From positions 48,375 to 112,374 of IMG/VR virus record IMGVR_UViG_3300037140_000076: DNA of 64,000 nucleotides. One strand, 5' to 3'. Below are positions 31,686-38,102 of this stretch, in pieces. Origin of the DNA: a virus. The notes beneath the pieces were generated by a model. That model was not told where the DNA came from, did no database searches, and worked only from the letters and a program-made list of their open reading frames with translations. The position numbers and the translations under genes were made by a program. Numbering within the stretch: position 1 is the first letter of the stretch; every line of letters starts with the position of its first letter.

Positions 31686-32741
31686 ATGACGAACAAAGAA
31701 AAAGCAAAACGACAAAGAGACCGAAGAAAAACCTATTCATTGTCAAAAAGAAAAAAAATAGCAAAGCAGGTGAAGGCGTATGCCGAAGCAAATAAAGAAA
31801 GACTTTCTTTTTTAAAAGCAGAAATGTATAGAATAAATAGAGAGTATATTTTACACTTCAAAGCAACACATCCTTGTGTAATTTGTGGACAGACTGATCC
31901 TTTCGTTTTAGACTTTGACCATTTAGATCCTTCTAAAAAGGAAGCAACGGTTGCAAATATGTTAGGTAGAACAGCTTCTCTAGAAAAAATAAAAAAAGAG
32001 ATAGCCAAATGCCAGATATTGTGTGCTAATTGTCATAGAAGAAAACATTTTTATGAAAAGAACAAATACAATTTTAAACAAAATATTGTTTTAATCGGAG
32101 GCGGTAATCATGTTCAGTACTGTATTGATATAATTAAAAAACAAAACAAATACAATATTGTCGGTATCATTGATTCAGTTAAAGATATTGGAGAAATTGT
32201 ATACGATTATCCTGTCATAGGAAGACAAAAAAATATTGTTGAACTTTCAAAACAATATGGGTTTGAAAGTGGTATAATTACTGTTGGAGATAATTGGGCA
32301 AGATATAAAATATATGGAGATATTATTGAGGCTTATCCATCATTTATGTTTGTAAACGCAATTCATCCTTCAGTATTAATAGGCAATAATGTAAAGATAG
32401 GTAAAGGAGTAATAGCAATGGCGGGTGTAATATTTAATCCTGGAGCAAATATTGGAGATTTTACTTTCTTTGCAACAGGTGCGCAAGTAGAACACGATTG
32501 TATAATAGAACATTTTGCAAGTGTATCAGCGGGGTCTATTCTTGGTGGTCATGTTCATATAAAAGAGTTTGCTGCTATTACTCTAGGGGTAACAATAATT
32601 GATCGTCTTACTATTGGATGGAATACAGTAATTGGATCAGGGTCTCTTGTAACAAAAGATATAGATGATAATGTGTTGGCATATGGAAGCCCTGCGAAAG
32701 TAATAAGAATAAGACAACAAGGAGAAAGATTTTTAAAATAA
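31686..32741 (+). CDS. fusion of HNH nuclease and NeuD/PglD-type acyltransferase
   Basis: 351 residues from ATG 31686 (an in-frame ATG at 31653 lies inside the previous gene). Residues 1-125: basic helices, then CVICGQTDPFVLDFDHLDPS and CANCHRRKH, an HNH nuclease like the one at 34613. From about 131: KQNIVLIGGGNHVQYCIDII, the start of a NeuD/PglD sugar O-acyltransferase with a hexapeptide left-handed beta-helix (HPSVLIGNNVKIGKGVIA, then HDC and GSGSLVTKDI). No ATG restarts the second part in frame, so it is one chain. Confidence 0.75.
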   Translation: MTNKEKAKRQRDRRKTYSLSKRKKIAKQVKAYAEANKERLSFLKAEMYRINREYILHFKATHPCVICGQTDPFVLDFDHLDPSKKEATVANMLGRTASLEKIKKEIAKCQILCANCHRRKHFYEKNKYNFKQNIVLIGGGNHVQYCIDIIKKQNKYNIVGIIDSVKDIGEIVYDYPVIGRQKNIVELSKQYGFESGIITVGDNWARYKIYGDIIEAYPSFMFVNAIHPSVLIGNNVKIGKGVIAMAGVIFNPGANIGDFTFFATGAQVEHDCIIEHFASVSAGSILGGHVHIKEFAAITLGVTIIDRLTIGWNTVIGSGSLVTKDIDDNVLAYGSPAKVIRIRQQGERFLK

Positions 32742-32746
32742 TAAAT

Positions 32747-33538
32747 ATGTCACCATCCCACGCAATAGAATTAAACCATAGAGGTTATACTATTATACCA
32801 AATTTGATACCGCCTATTATTGTTGATGGATTGAGATATGCGTTGAACTTTTCATTTGATAAACACAGACAGATACAAATTGATAATAATAATGATATAG
32901 TTACGGAAGGCGTTGCTCTACATGTTTTATTAGATAATAGAAGATTTATTGAATTCTTACAATATCTTATGTTTGATATTAAGTTGTATTCCTTTCTGGA
33001 AGAAAATTATTTTAAATCAAAATTCATATTGAATTCGATGAGTGGCTTGAATAACTTACCAAACCAACCAAACTTTTCGTCCATAGTTCACCGTGATTTG
33101 AGATTTTATACTGGCGAAATACCAGTCATGATAAATGCCCTTGTGATGGTTGACGAATTCACTGAAGATAATGGTCCCACCTTGTTATTACCATATTCTC
33201 ATATTGATTTCGAAGAAAAACCAACCAATGAATACTTTCGAAGAAGTTCAGTGAAAGCTCTCGGTGAAGCCGGTAGTGTTTTATTATTTAATGCAAACGT
33301 TTGGCACGCATCTAGCTTAAATACTTCTCGTAACGGAAGAAGAGCATTACCAATAACATTCACTAAATCACTTATAAAGCAGTTATTGGATTATCCCAGG
33401 GCTTTAGGATACGATAGAATGGAAAGCTTTAGCGAACCAATGCAACAGCTTCTTGGGTATCATGCCCGTGTACCAGCCAACTTAGATGAATGGTATCAAC
33501 CTTTTGATAAACGATTTTATAAAAAAAACCAAGATTAA
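32747..33538 (+). CDS. PhyH-type Fe(II)/2-oxoglutarate dioxygenase
   Basis: 263 residues. Jelly-roll with HRDLRF (115-120; His115 and Asp117), LLLPYSHIDFEE (146-157), FNANVWHASSLN (181-192, His187) and NGRRALPITF (Arg for 2-oxoglutarate). This is a phytanoyl-CoA-hydroxylase-like enzyme that hydroxylates small molecules or nucleobase/protein side chains. Its place next to PLOD-like and GT2 genes suggests hydroxylation followed by glycosylation. Confidence 0.7.
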   Translation: MSPSHAIELNHRGYTIIPNLIPPIIVDGLRYALNFSFDKHRQIQIDNNNDIVTEGVALHVLLDNRRFIEFLQYLMFDIKLYSFLEENYFKSKFILNSMSGLNNLPNQPNFSSIVHRDLRFYTGEIPVMINALVMVDEFTEDNGPTLLLPYSHIDFEEKPTNEYFRRSSVKALGEAGSVLLFNANVWHASSLNTSRNGRRALPITFTKSLIKQLLDYPRALGYDRMESFSEPMQQLLGYHARVPANLDEWYQPFDKRFYKKNQD

Positions 33539-33548
33539 AATAAACCAT

Positions 33549-33794
33549 ATGCCAATATTAATTTCTCGAAAACAGAATATAGTTCGATCATATACTTTTG
33601 AACTTAATCCAATAGAAACTCAAAAATTTGAAGATGAGATTTTGAGTAATTTTTGGGATGCAACCAAAATTCCTGAAGACGAAAGAGCAGAGTTCAAAGT
33701 AACGTATACTATAGATTTTTATAAAAAACCAGTAGAAGAAGAACCCCAACCCCAGGATGGGTCACATATTATACTAGGATTACCTTCTATCTAA
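33549..33794 (+). CDS. small hypothetical protein
   Basis: 81 residues from MPILISRKQN (ATG 33549); the longer frame from 33486 overlaps the oxygenase gene. Ends after EEEPQPQDGSHIILGLPSI. Unknown. Confidence 0.45.
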   Translation: MPILISRKQNIVRSYTFELNPIETQKFEDEILSNFWDATKIPEDERAEFKVTYTIDFYKKPVEEEPQPQDGSHIILGLPSI

Positions 33795-33796
33795 TA

Positions 33797-33828
33797 TTTG
33801 GTAATTTCAATTATTTTACATATATTTG
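33797..33828 (+). promoter_or_regulatory. consensus promoter of a short transcript
   Basis: TTTG (33797-33800), 20 nt, TATATTTG (33821-33828): a perfect Bacteroidota-type promoter. Confidence 0.75.
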
Positions 33829-33832
33829 TTTT

Positions 33833-33966
33833 ATGAAACATATCAATTCATATTATTCACTGAGTCTACTCTTATCGTCTTACGATACGGACCTGGGATA
33901 ATATTGAATTAACCGAACTGATTCGGAAAAGTTATTACCCTGGGATTTTTATCCTGGGGTTTTTTG
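33833..33966 (+). ncRNA. candidate small RNA or leaderless micropeptide
   Basis: Only about 130 nt lie between the perfect promoter and the terminator (CCCTGGGAT/ATCCTGGGG plus T-tract, 33938-33966). The sole frame is 22 codons from 33833. A CCGAA-CTGA-TTCGG hairpin (33912-33925) lies inside. Confidence 0.5.
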
Positions 33967-33967
33967 T
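33936..33967 (+). terminator. rho-independent terminator
   Basis: CCCTGGGAT-TTTT-ATCCTGGGG followed by TTTTTTG, just before tRNA-Leu(CAA). Confidence 0.8.
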
Positions 33968-33970
33968 TTT

Positions 33971-34044
33971 AGGGATGTGCTGCAATTGGTAGATAGCTAC
34001 GCCTCAAAAGCGCATGTGTGTGGGTTCGAATCCCTCCTTCCCTA
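33971..34044 (+). tRNA. tRNA-Leu(CAA), short variable arm
   Basis: Acceptor AGGGATG/CTTCCCT, Leu-type D-loop (AATTGGTAGA), loop CTCAAAA, T-arm GTGGG-TTCGAAT-CCCTC. Variable region is only 5 nt, unusual for tRNA-Leu. Confidence 0.75.
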
Positions 34045-34046
34045 CT

Positions 34047-34067
34047 AAAAGCGTTACTAACGCTTTT
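34047..34067 (+). repeat. hairpin AAAAGCGTT/AACGCTTTT
   Basis: Perfect 9-bp stem with a 3-nt loop between two tRNA-Leu genes; processing or termination signal. Confidence 0.6.
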
Positions 34068-34073
34068 CAGTAT

Positions 34074-34153
34074 ACCTTCGTGACTTATACGAAATGGCAC
34101 AGTTACCGGTCTTAGAAACCGGGTCCTTGTGGGTTCGACTCCCACCGAAGGTA
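34074..34153 (+). tRNA. tRNA-Leu(TAG)
   Basis: Acceptor ACCTTCG/CGAAGGT, anticodon arm CCGGT-CTTAGAA-ACCGG, T-arm GTGGG-TTCGACT-CCCAC, A73. Reads CTA, not the TAG stop. Confidence 0.8.
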
Positions 34154-34190
34154 CAATGTTTCCCTTATTAATGAGGTAAACAATTTATAA

Positions 34191-34270
34191 CCCTCTGTGG
34201 CTTATAGAAATAGGTACACTTAACCGACTTAAAATCGGAGCTTGTCATGGTTCGAATCCATGCAGGGGGA
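34191..34270 (+). tRNA. tRNA-Leu(TAA)
   Basis: Acceptor CCCTCTG/CAGGGGG, loop CTTAAAA, T-arm CATGG-TTCGAAT-CCATG. Short variable arm again. Confidence 0.8.
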
Positions 34271-34275
34271 CATAC

Positions 34276-34362
34276 GGAAGGCCCCAGTTGACTGAGGTAC
34301 ACGGTCCTGAACACCGCTAGGAGGCTAATACCCTTGTAAGAGTTGGACTCTCTTGCTTTCCG
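34276..34362 (+). tRNA. tRNA-Ser(TGA)
   Basis: Acceptor GGAAGGC/GCTTTCC, anticodon loop CCTGAAC (C at position 33), long variable arm, T-arm AAGAG-TTGGACT-CTCTT, G73. Confidence 0.75.
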
Positions 34363-34480
34363 CTTTATATCTTTTAACATATAAAATCAGTAATATATTA
34401 CCGATTATATCTAATAACGTATAATAAGGTAGAATATTTTGCAACAATCGGCAATTTATTACCGATTTTGCCGAAAGTTT

Positions 34481-34564
34481 GGAAAGTTAATTAGCAAGAG
34501 CTAACCCTCCCCGCTAAGGAGTGGGACCGGGAAACTGGTTGTGGTTCGTGTCCACAACTTTCCG
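34481..34564 (+). tRNA. tRNA-Ser(GCT)
   Basis: Acceptor GGAAAGT/ACTTTCC, D-stem TTAGC/GCTAA, loop CCGCTAA (C33), variable hairpin, T-arm TGTGG-TTCGTGT-CCACA, G73. A TCGGCAA/TTGCCGA inverted repeat lies upstream (34447-34474). Confidence 0.75.
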
Positions 34565-34576
34565 CAAGAGGAAACA

Positions 34577-34608
34577 TTTGGAAGTTTCCTCTTTATTTCG
34601 TATGTTTG
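34577..34608 (+). promoter_or_regulatory. consensus promoter of HNH gene
   Basis: TTTG (34577-34580), 20 nt, TATGTTTG (34601-34608); ATG 4 nt later. Confidence 0.7.
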
Positions 34609-34612
34609 TAAA

Positions 34613-35059
34613 ATGAAAAAGATATGTTCAAAATGCAATATTGAAAAAGAAGTACAAGATTTCAATAAACGCACAAACAGTAAAGACGGATATGATCCAA
34701 GATGTAGAACTTGTACAAAAGAACGAGATGTTTTAAGATATACTAAAAATCCCAAACTTTTTAAAGAAAGGGCAAAAGTTAAAAACACTTTTATAAGAGA
34801 TAGAAACAGACAATTTTTAATTGAATATTTAATTGATAAATCATGTATTGATTGTGGAGAAACCGATGCTGTTGTATTGGAGTTCGATCATATAGAACCT
34901 TCAACAAAAATTGATTGTATTTCAGAAATGATTCCACGATCAAGTATTGAAAATATTAAAACTGAATTAAATAAATGTGAAATAAGATGTGCAAATTGTC
35001 ATAGAAGAAAAACAGCTAAACAATTTGGCTGGAAAAGAAAACACCTGGAATTATGTTAA
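34613..35059 (+). CDS. HNH endonuclease
   Basis: 148 residues from ATG 34613; the longer frame from 34541 runs into tRNA-Ser. N-terminal zinc knuckle (CSKCNIEKEVQDFNKR...CRTC) and C-terminal HNH with SCIDCGETDAVVLEFDHIEP and CANCHRRK. Very similar in layout to the N-terminal half of the fusion at 31686. Own promoter, between tRNA genes: a free-standing mobile endonuclease. Confidence 0.85.
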   Translation: MKKICSKCNIEKEVQDFNKRTNSKDGYDPRCRTCTKERDVLRYTKNPKLFKERAKVKNTFIRDRNRQFLIEYLIDKSCIDCGETDAVVLEFDHIEPSTKIDCISEMIPRSSIENIKTELNKCEIRCANCHRRKTAKQFGWKRKHLELC

Positions 35060-35083
35060 GATTAGATAAAACTTTACTCTTAT

Positions 35084-35154
35084 TGATTGAATACCAGGGC
35101 AGTAGGCACTGTCTGTAAAACAGAGGCACGTAGGTTCGAGTCCTACTCAGTCAA
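35084..35154 (+). tRNA. tRNA-Tyr(GTA)
   Basis: Acceptor TGATTGA/TCAGTCA, loop CTGTAAA, T-arm GTAGG-TTCGAGT-CCTAC. Confidence 0.8.
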
Positions 35155-35158
35155 CAAA

Positions 35159-35180
35159 TTATAACTGAATTTTGTTATAA
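35159..35180 (+). promoter_or_regulatory. 22-bp palindromic operator, imperfect copy
   Basis: Half-sites TTATAACTGAA and TTTTGTTATAA; 1 nt before a -33 box. Confidence 0.65.
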
Positions 35181-35181
35181 A

Positions 35182-35213
35182 TTTGGAAATTTGAAAAAGT
35201 ATTATTAAGTTTG
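35182..35213 (+). promoter_or_regulatory. promoter downstream of palindrome
   Basis: TTTG (35182-35185), 20 nt, TAAGTTTG (35206-35213). Confidence 0.7.
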
Positions 35214-35224
35214 CAGTTAAGATT

Positions 35225-35317
35225 ATGAAACAGACTATCAACACGCGATTTTTTTGGCATCAACCGACCCCTCAAGGTCCAAGGGCTAAAGTTATGCGTG
35301 ATACAGATATAGGTTAA
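35225..35317 (+). CDS. micropeptide (30 aa) in a promoter-terminator unit
   Basis: MKQTINTRFFWHQPTPQGPR... ending DIG, basic and aromatic. Promoter 11 nt upstream and a terminator at 35346 make a self-contained unit between tRNAs. Confidence 0.45.
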   Translation: MKQTINTRFFWHQPTPQGPRAKVMRDTDIG

Positions 35318-35345
35318 ATAATCTCTTTTCTGCTTGCAACTTTTC

Positions 35346-35378
35346 AACCCTTGATTTTTCTAAACCGAGGGTTTTTTA
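35346..35378 (+). terminator. rho-independent terminator
   Basis: AACCCTTG ... CGAGGGTT followed by TTTTT, just before tRNA-Pro. Confidence 0.75.
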
Positions 35379-35381
35379 TTT

Positions 35382-35457
35382 CTAGTAATGGAGGAGTCCG
35401 GCCATCCTCGCGTGCCCTGGAAGCATGAGAACCCAGGTTCAAATCCTGGTTACTAGA
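35382..35457 (+). tRNA. tRNA-Pro(TGG)
   Basis: Acceptor CTAGTAA/TTACTAG, D-stem GAGG/CCTC, anticodon arm CGTGC-CCTGGAA-GCATG (C33), T-arm CCAGG-TTCAAAT-CCTGG. Confidence 0.8.
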
Positions 35458-35462
35458 CAAAT

Positions 35463-35534
35463 TCCTCTTAAGCTTTAATGGTGAAGCTCCAGTTTTGTAA
35501 ACTGGTGAATGGGGATCGTTACCTCAAAGAGGAT
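35463..35534 (+). tRNA. tRNA-Thr(TGT)
   Basis: Acceptor TCCTCTT/AAGAGGA, anticodon arm CCAGT-TTTGTAA-ACTGG, T-arm TGGGG-ATCGTTA-CCTCA. Confidence 0.8.
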
Positions 35535-35618
35535 CGAAGCCGGTTACCAAAATGTAAAAAAGCCGCCAGAACGTGTCTGGTTACTTGTTAAGACAAGTTG
35601 TAAAAAAGTTTGGGTTAT

Positions 35619-35693
35619 GTGTCTTGGGCAGGTCTGGTGACATTGCATCCGTTTGAAGAACGGACTAACAAGGTTCGATTCCTTGAGGATACG
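35619..35693 (+). tRNA. tRNA-Phe(GAA)
   Basis: Acceptor GTGTCTT/AGGATAC, anticodon arm TCCGT-TTGAAGA-ACGGA, T-arm CAAGG-TTCGATT-CCTTG. The 85 nt before it carry two small hairpins (CCAGA/TCTGG and ACTTGT/ACAAGT). Confidence 0.8.
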
Positions 35694-35698
35694 CTTAT

Positions 35699-35770
35699 TC
35701 CTGGATCGTATAACGTGTAGTACAGCCGTCTCTGACACGGTTAGCAATTGTTCGACTCAGTTTCCGGGAA
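35699..35770 (+). tRNA. tRNA-Gln(CTG)
   Basis: Acceptor TCCTGGA/TCCGGGA, anticodon arm GCCGT-CTCTGAC-ACGGT, T-arm AATTG-TTCGACT-CAGTT. Confidence 0.75.
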
Positions 35771-35775
35771 CTTAA

Positions 35776-35846
35776 ACCCCTTTAGCATAAAGGTAATGCT
35801 GGTGGCCTTGACCCACCAGAAGTTCGGTCGGTACGAGCAGGGGGTT
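35776..35846 (+). tRNA. tRNA-Gln(TTG)
   Basis: Acceptor ACCCCTT/AGGGGGT, D-arm AGCA/TGCT, anticodon arm GGTGG-CCTTGAC-CCACC (C33), T-arm GTTCG-GTCGGTA-CGAGC with an atypical T-loop. Confidence 0.7.
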
Positions 35847-35848
35847 CT

Positions 35849-35918
35849 GTGAATCTAGTTCAATGGTAGAACGGCTGGCTGTGAACCAGGCAATTAGGGT
35901 TCGATCCCCGGTTTCACA
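35849..35918 (+). tRNA. tRNA-His(GTG)
   Basis: Acceptor GTGAATC/GTTTCAC, D-arm GTTC/GAAC, loop CTGTGAA, T-loop TTCGATC with an imperfect stem. Confidence 0.75.
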
Positions 35919-35922
35919 CAAC

Positions 35923-35949
35923 GCATGAATTTTTAATAAAAATTCATGC
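35923..35949 (+). repeat. hairpin with 12-bp perfect stem
   Basis: GCATGAATTTTT/AAAAATTCATGC around a 3-nt loop, between tRNA-His and tRNA-Arg. Confidence 0.65.
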
Positions 35950-35964
35950 AAAATATTAACATAA

Positions 35965-36036
35965 CCTCCTTTCGTTCAACGAATAGGACCTCTGGCAACG
36001 AACCAGAAAATAAAGGTTTGATTCCTTTAGGGAGGT
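35965..36036 (+). tRNA. tRNA-Arg(ACG)
   Basis: Acceptor CCTCCTT/AGGGAGG, anticodon arm TCTGG-CAACGAA-CCAGA (A at position 33), T-arm AAAGG-TTTGATT-CCTTT. Confidence 0.75.
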
Positions 36037-36041
36037 CAATT

Positions 36042-36110
36042 ACGTGCCAGGCTAAGGCAGCCAAGCAAACTCCAAATCTGTAGGAGATAGTTCGATTCTA
36101 TCGGTGCGTG
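36042..36110 (+). tRNA. tRNA-Trp(CCA)
   Basis: Acceptor ACGTGCC/GGTGCGT, D-stem GGCT/AGCC, loop CTCCAAA with one mismatch in the stem, T-arm GATAG-TTCGATT-CTATC, G73. Confidence 0.7.
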
Positions 36111-36115
36111 CAAAT

Positions 36116-36176
36116 TATAACAAAAAGCAATTATAATTACTTTTTGTGATAATATTCACACAAAATTTTGTGATAA
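36116..36176 (+). promoter_or_regulatory. two palindromic operator copies
   Basis: A split copy (TTATAACAAAAAG at 36116 and CTTTTTGTGATAA at 36141-36153) and a compact copy at 36155-36176 with core CACAAAATTTTGTG. Downstream, TTGG (36180-36183) and TTACTTTG (36203-36210) form a weak promoter. Confidence 0.6.
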
Positions 36177-36259
36177 ATGTTGGAAGTGTCAAAAGTATTG
36201 TTTTACTTTGCACCCAACTTTCACCAGTAAAGGACACGCCACCACGAAAAAACAATGAT

Positions 36260-36343
36260 ATGAAGTGGCGCAACTACGTCTTGGCTTTTTTTGGGGGAAC
36301 CTACGGAGGGGGGCCTCACCCCTCTCATATTATTGATTTATAA
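36260..36343 (+). CDS. possible micropeptide (27 aa)
   Basis: MKWRNYVLAFFGGTYGGGPH... ending IIDL; the Gly/Pro-coding part contains a GAGGGG/CCCCTC inverted repeat, so it may instead be a terminator of a short transcript. Confidence 0.3.
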   Translation: MKWRNYVLAFFGGTYGGGPHPSHIIDL

Positions 36344-36392
36344 TACGTTAAATGATTACCGGGTAATTTACTGGGCCTGGTAAAGCTTATAA

Positions 36393-36424
36393 TTTGGTTA
36401 TGTGCTTTGAATTACATATATTTA
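36393..36424 (+). promoter_or_regulatory. promoter of candidate ncRNA
   Basis: TTTG (36393-36396), 20 nt, TATATTTA (36417-36424). Confidence 0.6.
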
Positions 36425-36429
36425 CAGAG

Positions 36430-36620
36430 GTAAAAAGCACAAAAAATATAAAAAGAGATTCAAGGGGATCATTTAAGATATTACCATCACAAAAATTCCT
36501 ATCTGGTTATAATCAAAAAACGTAATCTGCGTCCATTTAAAACGTTTAAGCAGATGGCAGTGAATTAGGAAACACTGTTGCCCGGTGGTATAAAAGATGC
36601 AATTTATTGCATCTTTTTTT
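36430..36620 (+). ncRNA. candidate ~190-nt non-coding RNA
   Basis: Between the promoter above and a strong terminator there is no frame longer than a few codons. The region has a GGCAGTG ... CACTG-TT-GCC hairpin near 36555-36582. It ends before the promoter of the gene at 36675. Confidence 0.5.
36592..36620 (+). terminator. rho-independent terminator
   Basis: AAAAGATGCAA-TTTA-TTGCATCTTTT plus T-tract. Confidence 0.85.
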
Positions 36621-36638
36621 ATTTAACATAGTCTTAAC

Positions 36639-36669
36639 TTGGTTTTATAATAAAAAACAGTTACATTTG
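36639..36669 (+). promoter_or_regulatory. promoter of pre-terminase operon
   Basis: TTGG (36639-36642), 19 nt, TACATTTG (36662-36669); ATG 5 nt later at 36675. Confidence 0.6.
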
Positions 36670-36674
36670 CAAGT

Positions 36675-37022
36675 ATGAGAGCGTTGAAGATAGAAAAAAA
36701 GACTGATTCGAAAACTCAACAGATAAAGCTTGTATTATCAATCATTTGTCTATTGAATAATATTACTCTCTCAGAAACAGATTATATATCTCTTGCTTTT
36801 TTTATTCAGTATAAAATGAGCCACAAAACCGATGATTTGATAATCAAGAGTGGGGTGGTCAAGAACATGGACGTTTTAAGAAACGTTAAAACCAGGTTAT
36901 GTAAGAAAGGATTTTTAAAAAGAGATCCTAAAGAATACAAAACCTATGATTTGAACATGAGTGCGGGGGAGTTTAATTGGGAAGACAATGATATTCGATT
37001 AATTATAAAACTCAATAATTGA
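36675..37022 (+). CDS. possible winged-helix DNA-binding protein
   Basis: 115 residues, basic, helical: KLVLSIICLLNNITLSETDY then LRNVKTRLCKKGFLKRD, which resembles a helix-turn-helix with wing. First gene of the pre-terminase operon. Regulator role is inferred. Confidence 0.45.
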   Translation: MRALKIEKKTDSKTQQIKLVLSIICLLNNITLSETDYISLAFFIQYKMSHKTDDLIIKSGVVKNMDVLRNVKTRLCKKGFLKRDPKEYKTYDLNMSAGEFNWEDNDIRLIIKLNN

Positions 37023-37372
37023 AAAATATTGACTATATAATTTTGAAGACCTCCAGGGACATGGATATTCCTAAAGAAAAGGTTAAGATAATAGTGGATA
37101 CCTATTGGGATGGAGTGTATAAAAAACTTTTAAATTTAGATTCTACAACTGTTTTTATAAGGAATGTGGGGCTGATAACAATAAGTAAATTTAAATTAAG
37201 AAAGTTTATTTATAAATTTATTGATAAAATAAGATTTTTAAATAAAGGAGATAATTATTCTGAACAACAAAAACAAAAACTCAATCCTCTTTATATTAAA
37301 AAATTGAGGAAAGCTCTTTCTCAAAGAAACATTATTGCTAAAGACTACGCTAAAAAATTTGGAAACACATGA
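37019..37372 (+). CDS. HU/IHF-like DNA-binding protein
   Basis: 117 residues from TTG 37019 (overlapping the previous stop); ATG 37061 is an alternative. DIPKEKVKIIVDTYWDGVYK then TTVFIRNVGLITISKFKLRK follows the HU/IHF helix-helix-beta order with the xxGxIxxxxxRK turn. crAss-like phages carry IHF-like genes near virion genes, which fits. Confidence 0.5.
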   Translation: MKNIDYIILKTSRDMDIPKEKVKIIVDTYWDGVYKKLLNLDSTTVFIRNVGLITISKFKLRKFIYKFIDKIRFLNKGDNYSEQQKQKLNPLYIKKLRKALSQRNIIAKDYAKKFGNT

Positions 37373-37758
37373 GTTTAAGAAAAACTTTTGGTGAGTATTT
37401 GGACATGGTGAAGAATGGTTTTAAAAACAAAGATAAGATCATTGAAGCAATGCAGGTCTCTGCTATGATAAAGAACGGGAAGATTGGAAATGGTTTGGAG
37501 GTTACTAATGAGGCTGTTGCTGAAATACTTAAAAGGAAAGATATTTGTGCTGAGTGTCCTTTCAATAGTAGAAACACAAATAAAGAAACTTATAAATCTA
37601 ATTTACCCTGGGAGCATTGTACTCTTTGTAAATGCAGGATAGGATATGATGATAGCAAAGAATATTGTTTATCTTGTGTATGTGGAGCCGAAGCCTGGAA
37701 TGAAATGAATCCTGATATGGAACCGATGGAAGTGAAATGGACAGCATTTAAAAACTAA
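37369..37758 (+). CDS. Cys-rich zinc-binding protein
   Basis: 129 residues. After a helical N-terminus, seven Cys plus His: CAECPFNSRN, HCTLCKCRIG, EYCLSCVCGAEAW. Spacing suits two zinc sites. Function unknown; overlaps the HU-like gene by 4 nt. Confidence 0.6.
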   Translation: MSLRKTFGEYLDMVKNGFKNKDKIIEAMQVSAMIKNGKIGNGLEVTNEAVAEILKRKDICAECPFNSRNTNKETYKSNLPWEHCTLCKCRIGYDDSKEYCLSCVCGAEAWNEMNPDMEPMEVKWTAFKN

Positions 37759-37769
37759 AAATAAATATT

Positions 37770-38102
37770 ATGTGCGTAGTTAGTATGGTAGGAGATCATT
37801 ACTCCGATAAATTTAAGGATGATTGGTATAAAAGGTTTGTACCTTGGACTCCTCCTTCTACTTCCCCTTATACGCCAAATCCTTTGAGTATACCAACATT
37901 TATTCCAATGGCAACAAAGGAAGAGTTTGATGTTTTAAAGAAAGAAGTTGAAGAAATGAAAAAACTTTTAATTAGAGCAAAGATATACGATGAAAAAAAC
38001 AATGAACCAGATTGCGAAATAGATGCCAAGATAGAGCTTCTTAAAAAGTTTGCAGAGTTGGTTGGTATAGACTTAAGTGACATTTTTAAAAAAACAACAT
38101 GA
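37770..38102 (+). CDS. coiled-coil protein
   Basis: 110 residues; Pro-rich middle (WTPPSTSPYTPNPLSIPTF), then a heptad helix (ATKEEFDVLKKEVEEMKKLL). Possibly a virion or assembly protein. Confidence 0.5.
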   Translation: MCVVSMVGDHYSDKFKDDWYKRFVPWTPPSTSPYTPNPLSIPTFIPMATKEEFDVLKKEVEEMKKLLIRAKIYDEKNNEPDCEIDAKIELLKKFAELVGIDLSDIFKKTT

